Shown here: positions 12,454 to 23,225 of the stretch, piece after piece
How positions within the stretch are numbered: the first letter of the stretch is position 1
Layout: each line of letters opens with the position of its first letter
Origin: Rhabditoides inermis
Taxonomy: Eukaryota > Nematoda > Chromadorea > Rhabditida > Rhabditidae
Assembly: GCA_963966185.1 (NCBI GenBank)
Contig: CAWZYM010000074.1
Location: 227,501-291,500 of the forward strand
Length of the DNA: 64,000 nucleotides
Direction: 5' to 3'
The notes under the pieces: generated by a model
The model's input: the letters and a program-made list of their open reading frames with translations, nothing else
Told to the model about the DNA's origin: nothing
Database searches by the model: none
Made by a program: the position numbers and the translations under genes

Positions 12454-15400
12454 ATGGACACTATGCACGCGCCGCCACCACCCTCGCCCAAGACCAGTAA
12501 GGTGAGTGGAGAGAGAGAGATAGAGCGGGGGGGGGGAGAGAGGGCGGGGGGAGAGAGGGTTGTTTGCAGGTGTCGCCGATCGGCAACTTTCTGACGCGCA
12601 TCGGTCGCCGGGTGCGCAGCAAGAGCCCCCTCCCGACAACGCCCAAGCAGGAGAAGCCGAGGTGAGACAGGGGGAGACTGAAGATGTAGAGATGAGCACG
12701 CGGTTCTATTATCCCCCTTTTGGTGATTGTGGCAATTTTTGTTATGAGGAGAGAGGAGAGGTTAATCAGAATACAATTTCTATTTGTTTCATATTCATAT
12801 TGTTTTGTTGTAGACTTACATCGACGTCGGACGCGGAGTACTTGACCCCCGCCTCCCCCTCCCGCTTCGGGGGCCTGGTGGCGCGGATGTCGCGGAGGAG
12901 AGGAAAGAAGATGGAGATGGACGGAGGAGATGAGACACAGTCCCGGGACGCCAGCACAGACAGGCGAGTCACAACAAGAGAAATGTCGAAGACAGTTCGG
13001 CAAATGATGAGAGGGGATCATTTTTTGCCGTCGCGTGACTGGGTGCTGGTTGCAGGTGCGCGGATATGTCGTTCACAACGCCGCCCCGATCCGCGCGATC
13101 CGAGAACGACCTCCGACACGTCACCCTCCACAGGGGAGTGGTCAGTACCCGATGACGTCATCTCTCTCCCCCCCCCCCCCCCCTCTCTGTCTCTCTGTCT
13201 CTCTGCATGATGTGTGTTGCATGCTGTGCACAGCTCTGTCTAGACTCGTGATTTCACTCTGGAAGAGTGTCTCGCGGAGTATATGGAAAAGCTTGATGTT
13301 GTGAATACGAATACGAATACGAATTCCACTCGGTGGTCGATGGACTCGGATGGCACCACGGTGCGGGGGCGGGGGTACTGTAGGTGTACGGTAAGTATTT
13401 AGATGATGGACGGGGACGGGTGTGTGAGCATGATGGGCGACATGGCAGTGGAGCCGGTGGACATGCATTCAGACAAGTACCGATTCGTCAACTTCCAGCG
13501 GGGCTGCGTGAGTGGAACAGGAACAGAGAGGAGGGGGGGGGTTTGTTATCCCCTCGGTGTATCCCATGTTCCCCTTTCACCCCCGTCTGTCCCTATAATC
13601 AGGTCCCCGGGGAGAAATTAGCTCTGCGAGTGTGTGAGTGTGAAGGGGAGGAAGGAAGGAAGGAGTGAAAGAGTCGAGTGGAAGAATGGGAAAGAGAGCG
13701 CGGCGCTCGCCTCTTTCTATATTGTTGCGTGCTTATCTCATTTGCTATTCCATGAGGCAATGCGCGTTTTTTTGTGGTGGTTTTGTAATATGTAGCAGAT
13801 GTGTGTAGCGGACATGTGAGATGTGGAATGGAGAGAGCTGTTCGTTTCGGATTGCAGCCTAGGTGATTTGTGGCGACGTTGGTTTTTGGAATGTGGAACG
13901 TGCGTGTGATGGTTCTTTTATCTGGTGGTTTTGGGTGCTGGTTGCTGGTGAATGATTTGATTTGATAGTGGCTATGTGTATGTGTAGGTGACATGAGTGG
14001 AAGTGACGCGGGCTACCGTTCGGAATGGCAACCATTCCAGTCGGGTGTTCCTGTTCATAGTGGAAGTACAGTGAGTGCATAGAGGTGTGTCCATTGATTC
14101 GTCCCTTTCCCTTCTCACCTTCCTGTCCGTCCGTCCACAGCATTGATGTTGTCGCCTGCCTTTTGTGTAGTTCCTCCCTTGTTGTTGTTTGTTTTTGACG
14201 CCATGACTTTGGGTGTTGAATTGGCTGGTTCACTTCACACTATAACTATGGTGTGTCGGCGTCCGCGATGCGAAACGCAGTTATTCTATTTACTATTTAA
14301 GCGAGAGTAAGTGAGAGGGAGGGAGAGGAGAGTGAGTAAGGGTGTTGTTTTGGGCGCGAGCACCGCGGAATTCCATCCAACATCTTCTCTCTTTTCTTCT
14401 GTAGTCTCGTGTCAAGTCGTAAACGTGGTGCTATTTATCCTGAATGCGGTGCGATTTACAATGCGGGTGAGACGGTATTATGTGTGAACGAGCGTGTTAG
14501 AGAGAGGGGGGAGGGAGAGATTGAGATGTGATGGAGAGTCGTCTTGACTGTATCCAGCCAGTCGGCCTTTTTCTTTATCGTCGTATCTCTCATTTCCTTT
14601 TTGTCTACATTTGAGTGAGATGGGATGGATGGAGCTGAAATCTGAGCTCTCACTGCTCGTCTTTTTGCATGCGCGCAGTGAGTGAGAGTGAGTGGAGGGG
14701 CCTTTGTACTCTCACCGCCACTATGCAATGAGTGTGTGCACACAAACATCACTTGCAACCAATCACTTTTCATTCTCACTTGCTTCTGTTTTGAGAATTT
14801 GACCGTGTGAATTTTTAGTATTGGTTCCTGCTGATCTAGCCACTTGACTGGGGCGGGTTGGTGTGTGAACGGAGAGGATAGTGGGAGAGCGTAGTGAGTG
14901 AGTGAGAGTGAGTGATAATGCGGGCGAGTGATTCTAAGTGATTCACAAGTGTGTGAACAGGGTGAGAGTGGAAGGGGAAGAGGGAAGGCGGCAAACAGAG
15001 TGGAGAGGGGAAGGGGAGATGGTTCTGCGGGTCCTGTGGATGGCGCGTGGCCCGCGTCTGCCCCACGGTATCACCCCTGGCACTCCTTCCCCCACTTCCC
15101 CCACTCGTACGTACCTTACTGCCTCGTTCTCAACCCTGCACCTCTGTTTGTATGTGTGAATATGTTTGATTGTGACATTGTGTATTGTGATATCTCGATT
15201 TTTTGTTTCGCTTTTGCATTCGTCAAGTTGTTCTTTGCAGCAGCTGCCGGAGACTCCACTGTCGAACTGCGCGCCTTTCATGTCGGAGCACAACCTCGCG
15301 GGGGTAGAGATCGCCGGCACACCCAACAAGGTGGGGAGGGAGGGAGGGAGAGAAAGAGTGAGAGAGAGAGTGAGAGGGAGGGAGAGAGAGAGTGAGAGAG

Positions 15401-18400
15401 AGATCGCTTCTTCAGACGCCGTCGTACCTGCGTCTGTCGTGTGCTCTGAATGGCTACTCTCGTTCTCCTCGATTCCTGGATGCCGCCAACTCACAGCAGT
15501 CTGCTATGGGGATGAGCCTCGTCGAGAGGCGGCTGAAGACGTTCAACCACATCTCCAACCACTCCACGCCCAGCAGCCACGGGTAGGTTGTTTGTTTGTT
15601 TGTTTACTTGCGTGTTACTTGTTTGTTGCTTGTGTGCATTGAGGCGCGTGGTTTGCTATGTTGTGTCTGTGCCGGAAGTCGCGTGTGGACATGTTGTCGC
15701 TCAGTTATGTATTGCGCGGGAATGAGAGAGTAGCTGTAGTGAGAGATGCAGCGTCGTGGGTGGTCTTTTCCAGTTTCGACACTGACGTTTTTAATGGACT
15801 CGAGTGATGTGATGTTGCGAGCCCATTTTTTTTTGTGCGCGCACGTCCTCTCATTTTTTTCTCATTGATTATTCATGGCATGGGATTTGGGTGGGAGATG
15901 GGAGATAGAGGGGAGGGAGGGGAACGAGGAATGGATGATAGCCGGAACCAGTAACCTGTCTGTCGCCACTGTTTCTTTTTTGTGAATAGCTGGTGATAGA
16001 TGTTGCGTTATTTTCGTTTTGTACAGTTGTGGAAGCAAATATTGGACAATGTGTGGTTGTAGTGACCACAATTTGTATGATTGCTCTCGCTATTTGATTG
16101 GATATTGATAATGAGTGGTAGGCGGAAGGAGAGGAGGGTTGCCATATGGCCTTGTCCTCTTCTATTCCCGGATTGGAGCCAGCCCCTCTGATTGCGTGTC
16201 CCGCAATGGATAGGACGTCGTGATAGGAGAGAGAGAGATAGGGGGGAGGGGGTTGTCCGTATGCCCCTTATGGTCCGTCTCCCGTTGATGTCTACACGAT
16301 ACTCGATAGTACACTTGACCTCCGCGGCAGGATGGATGGATGGGTGTTATGGATAGGAATGGAATGGATCCATCACCCCTATCCGCCAATCCCCCCTCTC
16401 ATATCTTCAGTATACAGTTTGATTGCCGCGCATTAAGATCCCTCTCCCTCCCAATCCGCTCTTTGTGAGGCTTGTGAGGGAGGGTGTATAAGTGTAGTGT
16501 ATTGTTGTGCGCGACTCACACAATCGACAGTAGATAGTACAATAGAGAAGGAGAGAGAGACTGTCGTACAGTGTATTGTACGCGAAGTGACGAAGGGAGG
16601 AGGGAGGGGATACTAGTTGTCAGTTACCAGTACTATCTGTTAGTGTCGCTCGCAGTTCTCGCGCCCGTCTGTCTCTTCCATGACGTGTGTTAGTGTGTGC
16701 GTTGCTCCTTCCGCTCGTCGCTCGCGTGCTTGCTTGCCTAGGCGGTGTCTATAATCCTTTCGGGAGCGGGTGCGGTCTCCCTCTCCCTCCCTCCTTCTCC
16801 CTCCTTCTCCCTCTCGATCTGACACCCCTCGAGTGTTTGCCCCCGGGGCGGCTGCGTGATTTCGAGGCGATCTTGATCCGTTCGCCCCGGCTTCTGTATT
16901 GATTGCATGTCGACTGCACTGTTGCGTACAGTGCTCTGTGGTGCGTGAGTAATCCATGCTGACCTTTGTGGTGTGAGCCTCCCCTCTCCCAGTCAGCTGG
17001 TTGCCTGCCTGGTCGCATCAATGCCCGCGCCGCTTATGTTTTGTGAATCGTATAGTTTTGTATGAAAAAGAGCGCGCGGCCGTATTTATTCATCCTCTTA
17101 CATGTGGGCTGATCGCATTGTGTGAGGGGTAAGTGAGGGTGGGGGATTCATCTCCTTTCTTCTTCTTCCCTTCTTCCCTTCTTGCGCCCTCGATCCCATT
17201 CCCGATTTAGCCATCCCCTTTCTATTCCCACAGCCGCAGGCTTGCCCTGCTTATGCGCAATGTGCAAATTCGCCCGGTTTCCTCCACAGTGTATCCTTGG
17301 TACCTTTTCTGATCGAGTTTGTATTTTTCCTCGGTCTTCTCTTTCTCTCGTTGATTAGATGTTTCGCTGTGGCAACGCGTCGTGTTTTACGGCTGCTCGC
17401 TGGCTTATCTCGTGATTATTCCCGCATAGTCCCGATTTCGGGTAGTGAGTGAGTGGACAGTGTAGATTTTCCACTCACTGTATGTTTTTTGTATGTACCA
17501 ATCTACTGTCGACTGACAGTAGCATGAATGAATGAGTCAGCAATTATCGTGTGGGTGTGGCTGGGTCGCCTGGCGGTCTCCCGTCTCCTGCAACCCGCGT
17601 CCCCCTCTCCTCTCTCTCTCCTATGGTCATTCATTCATTCTGACGCTTTCTGCTCGTTTCTTGCTCCTTTCATTCTCATTGTCAACCGCCCTCACTGCCG
17701 CCTTTTTTCGATTTCTCATTTTTTCCCAATTCTCAATTTCCACACACGACACACACTCATCCACTATTGCCCTGATTCGCTTTCGCTCGTCTTTAATGTG
17801 TGATTGTGTAATTGGATGAATGTGGATGGGATGGGAAAGGCGGATAGGGGCCGTAGTTTACAGTTGCACTGTTGATTTGCAGTCCCTTGTTCCCTTTCTC
17901 CACCCGCCCACCCACTCTCACATATTGGGTTTCGGGTGTCGGCACTGTCAGCTCCCATTTTATGAGCTGTTTCGGGTGAATAATGAATTTTATCGCAGCC
18001 CGAATGACTGTGATTCGGTGCACCGTTTTTGTGCAATTGGCATTGGCGCGATTGGAATGTGGCGGTTGATTGTTGCATGGTGTTTCGTTGATTGTTGACA
18101 GTGTACTGTTTCGACTCGCCATCTCCCCCCCCCCCTCCTCTCTTCTCTACATTCTCCTCTGGCCTCTTTCCACAGCCCCCATGCGACTGATGTGCGCAGT
18201 GAGATACGGGCGAGATTTGTAACCGTGTGGGTCCGATTTAGATGAGATCTCACCAGGTGAATGTGGGTGTTATGGTCTGTCTCAGGTGAATTTGCTTAGT
18301 CAGAATTGAGTTTGTTGAGACACGTCTAGATCTCGATTTCCTTTTTTGAGCAGAGTGTCGAAATGAGTGGGAAGTGGCCCTCTCCCTCTCACTCGCCGCC

Positions 18401-21400
18401 GCATCTTTTTCTCTGCATCTCCCACTCGGCGTCGGCCCGTCAATTTGGTCGCGCCCTTTTCCCACCCGGCCTGGGGCTACCTCTTCCACCCTCAATTCTC
18501 ACTGGAAAGGAGTGGGTATAGAGCATATATCAGCTGCTGTGTACCTTCTCACGACGCGTGTATGTGTTTGTAGTGTCACATCTTGCATGATTGGGAATGC
18601 ATTCCCTCTTTCTCTGCTTCTCTGCTCTCTCTCTCTCTCTCTTTGGATATGTGATGGCTGATTCCGGTTTGCCCCGGATATGCCTCGTTTAGTTTATGCA
18701 TAGGATGCGTATGTGCGTGTGTGTTTGTTTATGAAAATGTAGCTCCTTAGTGGCTTCCAAGGATTTGTCACAAATCACAACCCGGATGTATCTTCCATAC
18801 TTCGGTATCCACTCAAGCGTGACATTTGCCCGAAGTGGAGAATCTCATTTCTTTCGATTTCGATGTCTGTCGATCGATCATCCCTGTTTGGTTAGGGATT
18901 CTCTTCTCTCTTCTCTCTTTGATAGGTGCTTTCTCAGTATGTGAACAGCTGGTCGCCGCGCTGCTTGCGAGTTCTTTCCTTCTTTGTCTCTCCTCTCTCC
19001 TCCCCTCGGCTCATCGATTCACCTTGAATGTGCAGTGACCTTAGTGGGTGTGGAGTTGATTGCATCACTCACTGGCTGTCTCCTCCTCCACCGGGCTTTG
19101 ATCCCGCCAACTTCCAATCTACAGTTCTTTCTCATTTTACAATTCTCATCTCGCCACCTATGTTTTCGCTTTCTGGTGTCCCTTTGTTGTCGTTCCTAGC
19201 CTGGTGTACTGCAGTTGTTGTGTAATCAGTGCAGTGTATCTAGTTAGGTCTCGCATCTGCCTGGAAGAAAGAGGGCGAAGGGATTGGGTTGCCTTCTTTG
19301 GTCTCTCCCACCCTTTTCGCTCCCTCTCTTTCCCTGGATTCATTGTTGTGGTCGCTCTTTGCTGACTGCTTCTATCTGCCATGTTTTGGTTCTCCCTTCC
19401 ATGCTCTATTATATGTGTCCGTTCGCAGCACACCTATTCCCGATTCCGGTGTATCATTTATGATATCAGGCAGTATGTTTTGATATGCTTGTGGCGGCGG
19501 TTGGTCATCCTCTCTATGTGTTGTCTGTTCGTTTCCGTGTTGTATAGTATGCTATCATATCGTTTCTCATCCAGTATAATCAAGCAACGCAATGACACAG
19601 CTCATTTCTTCCTTTTTGTGTAGTATGGCATTGTCTAACTGTTTGTTGTTTCAGTTCGTCTCGTTCCCCGTTCGGCAGTCCGTTCTCCCCGGGTGAGCGA
19701 GCGGCGGCCGGTTGTGACAGGGAGGAGGACATGGGCAACACACTGTCGAGCGACGCGTGCCACACCCCCGCGCCCATCAAGACACTCATCGGACAGTTCA
19801 ACAAGTACGTCCCCCTCATTCCCGCATTGCAAAGACTTTCTTAGAATGGACGGGGGAATGAATGGAATTGCGTTATATATTCAAAAACGTTGCAACTCTA
19901 AAATTGGCGAGAGAGTGAAGCGAGTGCTCCCTATCATTAGTGGTTGTGTGCTCTGTAATTTGACGATTTGCGTGTTTTTTGTCCCTTCCCTCACACAATC
20001 GATGTACCTCGAGGATTACCAGTCTTATCGGTGTGCTGTGTTGTACTAGTAGGCCTGATAGGAGTGAGTGGAGTGAGAGGAGTCCGATTACCAGTCGACA
20101 GTTGAATTGTACACGCGTCACTGTGTCTACTGCCTGTAGTGATTGAGAGTGCTTGCCGGCGCGGAAAGTAGCCGCATTCAGTGTGCTCTGCTGCCATTTC
20201 ACGCCATACCTGACTATTCATAGAAGTGTGAAGGAGAGGTGGCATTTGCTGTGAGAGGAGTGCTACTATCCATTCCCTTCTCTATTCCTACTATGTATTC
20301 CTCCGTATACAGGCTGCAAGTGTGCCGCACTGACGATGAGAAGGAGCAGTTGAGGAGGGAGGAGCAGAGGGAGAAGGAGAAGGAGAATGTACAGCCTGCT
20401 CCTGTTGTCATCAGCACACAGCCTCAGGTGGGTATTTTAAACGCCTTTTTGAAAGTTGTATTTGTTTATAATGCTCGTTTAGTTGTCGGATGTTCTGAAG
20501 GGCAGTAGGAAGAGTGAGGAGAAGGAGGAGCAGGAGCAGAGGGCAAGCCAGATTGCTGCTGAGTTGGAGGATAAGGTGCAGATTTGCTAGTTTAATCCTA
20601 TTTTATTCGGTGTGTTTAGGTTGAGCCAAACACTTCTGACGCCTGCAAGGAGGAGACTCCGGTCGAGGAGGAGAAGGAGCAGTCCAAGGAGAAGGAGCAG
20701 TCCAAGGAGAAGGAGACAGAGAGGTGAGCAGTGGCTCCAGTGTGCCCACTTGTCTCCCATTGCTCACTCGCCACCGCAGTGTGTTGTGATATGTTGACAA
20801 ATTGGCATGTGGTTCTTTTTGTGTGTTCTCCTGCTGGCTGCTGGCTGCTGTCTTGCAGCAGCTATCTAGTCTCTCCCTCGACTCTCACGGTCCCCAGATG
20901 TGTCTTCTCTCTCCCCCTCTACTCCCCCTCCCTTCCCTCTCTAGTTGTGTAGCCTTTGACTGTGAATGGTGTTGTTGTTGAAAGTGGCAGTGATGGAATG
21001 GTAGTCGAGGCGCATCGATGCGTGCTTTCCCTTCCCTTCCCTTCCACTCTCACTTTCCCGTTCCCCGCCGGTACCCCCTCTTCTTCTCTTCTCCTTGTGT
21101 GCCATCGGCGTTGCGCCCCGTTGCTTCTCCACTTTTCTATCTCCCCCTTTTCTCCCTGTTCCCTCTGGTTTGACAGCCTGCCTACTTGAGAGAGTTGCAA
21201 GGGAAGAGTGGTGATTGATTGAGTTGTCTGTTGACTGCTTGTTCTATTCGCTTTTCTCCCCATGTGCCCATATATGTGCTTGTTCGTCGGCCGTTCGTTC
21301 TCCCGTTTATGTATCGATTTTTTCTTTGATCGGACACACACGTCTATAGGGCTATTGTTGTTATCCGATTCTCTTTTCGCGCAAAGCTTGGCACTTTGTC

Positions 21401-22760
21401 GAATTGGATTAGGCGCGCATTCTCTGATAGCTGTTTGCGGGAGAGCTTATCACTACCACCGGCTTTTTACCTGATGTTATCACACTGTTTCTCTCGAATA
21501 CGTTGACACGGGTTGAAATTGTTGCTGTTTGATTATTGTGACACACTGGTGTTCGTATCAATGACATCATCACTGTTTATTGTGACGTCATCTGATTGCA
21601 GGCCGGCGATGATCGACTCTGAGCCGTCGAACAACAACGACCCCGCCAAGATCACTCTGCAGGGTGAGTGATCAATGTTATCAGGTTATCACTTTGTCAT
21701 GTTTGTGAGGTTATCACTTTGTCATGTTGTGACCGTCTGTAAAGTTCCCGCCATTTCTCCAGTTCAAATAACCCCGCACCATTCGTGCGCAAAGGCGACT
21801 TTTCACCGGTTGCGCGCAAGCAGCGCAATTTGGAATATACGAAAGCAATCCTTGATTGCTGTCCTAGTCATCTAACATGATCCAAATATCGTAAATTGTT
21901 TGCCACACCGTATACAACATGCTTGCGCGCAAATTGTGCTCCTGGAGAATTGGAGAGGACTTTAGTTGCCGAGAGGAGTGGTTCAATGGAATGGCATCGG
22001 ATGGCCTTGTATGTTGTTTGTTGTCTGACTTGCGTGCTTGCAGAGAGGAGTGGTTGCGGGTTCGCGTGTCTCGTGGCGCACCGCCGGTCTGACCTGGAGA
22101 TGCGCACAAAGCGAGTGCTGTGCGAGTTGGAGTCGGAGGGGGAGAGGCTGCCGGAGGAGGCGGCAGATGAGATGAGGATGGCAGCCGGCAAGGCATCCCT
22201 CCTCATCCGAAAGAAACTCAGCAAGTTCGACGAACTCGTCAACAAGAACCTCGTCAGTTGATTGCGTCTCCTCTTTTCTTACCAACTCCACTTGCCAACT
22301 CATGGTTCCCTCTGATTTTCCAGCCTACTTGAGAGTGACAAGAGAGTGGTGATTGTTGGAGTTGTGTTGTTCATCTTGTTCATCTTGTCTGTTGTATTTG
22401 TTGTTTGACCGTGTCCCCTTGCAGAACCCTGTGGAAGGCGACCCGCAGCCGGCTACTGTGGACGACCTGGAAGGATACTGGGCACTGGTCGACATCGAAC
22501 TCGCCGACATCGACACCCACTTTGCGTGCGTGGATGGGTGGAGGGCGAGGGGCTGGACTGCTCCCGAGAAGAAGGAGCAGGAGGAGAAGGAGCAGCGGCG
22601 GCCAGTGAAGAAGGCGGTCGCCCGGCCTGCTCCCCGCCCCGCAGTGCAGAGTGAGAAGGCCAAGGCTGCGGCCGAAGCGAGAAGGAAGCTGATGGCTGAG
22701 GCCAAGGCGAGGGCCAAGGCACAGCAACAGACGGGGGCCGAGGGGGTGATGGTACTGTAG
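12454..22760 (+). CDS. DLGAP/GKAP-HURP family scaffold protein
   Basis: The best-supported part is the C terminus. Exons at 22045-22253 and 22425-22760 give the GKAP (GH1) helical domain: a helix ending LPEEAADEMRMAAGKASLLI, then RKKLSKFDELVNKNL, then DDLEGYWALVDIELADIDTHF and an Ala/Lys-rich tail. Animal DLGAP proteins are postsynaptic scaffolds or, for HURP, spindle microtubule proteins. Upstream exons read in compatible phase: 12454-12501, 12570-12661, 12814-12963, 13056-13140, 13244 onward, about 13450-13507, 15242-15330, 15414-15582, about 19656-19806, 20312-20428, 20482-20574, 20620-20722 and 21601-21663. They encode Ser/Pro-rich disordered sequence and a Glu/Lys coiled region. The 5' start and the 13.3-15.2 kb exons are tentative. 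Two introns exceed 1.5 kb, unlike the neighbouring genes. Confidence 0.78.
15583..19655 (+). other. Large intron (about 4 kb) of the DLGAP-like gene
   Basis: Pyrimidine-rich on the plus strand and free of convincing exons. Open frames here are Ser/Leu/Pro low-complexity. No transposon termini were recognised. Confidence 0.45.
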
Positions 22761-23225
22761 GAGGGGACGAGAGAGAATAGGATACCCATGCTCAGACGGA
22801 AGCCCCATGTCTTCCCACTTGTATTGTATGTCGTCGTATTGATTGATTATTTGTTAGATGAAGTGCAACTGGATCCAGGTACACGCATAACATGCTCTCC
22901 CGAGGCCTCGATGAGTCAACAACCTCCCATTATTGTTTGTGTGTTTTGGATATTGTATTATACGGTCTCAAACGGTCATTGCGAGATGATTGGCGCTATA
23001 CTGATTATGTTCGGTTTGATATAGATAAATGTTTATTTATTGTTGTGTGAATGATGAGGGATGTAGTGAGTGAGGGAGGGAGGGAGGGAGAGATGGCTGT
23101 GTGTCTAGCTACCTATAGTGTACAAAAAGTGTCAGAGCAGCCGGCAGCGCACTATTGATTCTCGAGTCGGGAGAAGAGAGAGGATAGCGGATACTCCAAT
23201 CACTCGCCCCTCATTGTATTGCATC
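22761..23225. other. Spacer between DLGAP-like gene and Goliath paralogue
   Basis: 465 bp with the DLGAP 3' flank and a short GGGA-type run near 23075. No gene is seen. Confidence 0.45.

Noticed and set aside
13383..13403. A 19-nt intron in the DLGAP-like gene
   Set aside because: Too short. A strong GTAAGT donor at 13391 with a later acceptor near 13452 is more likely.
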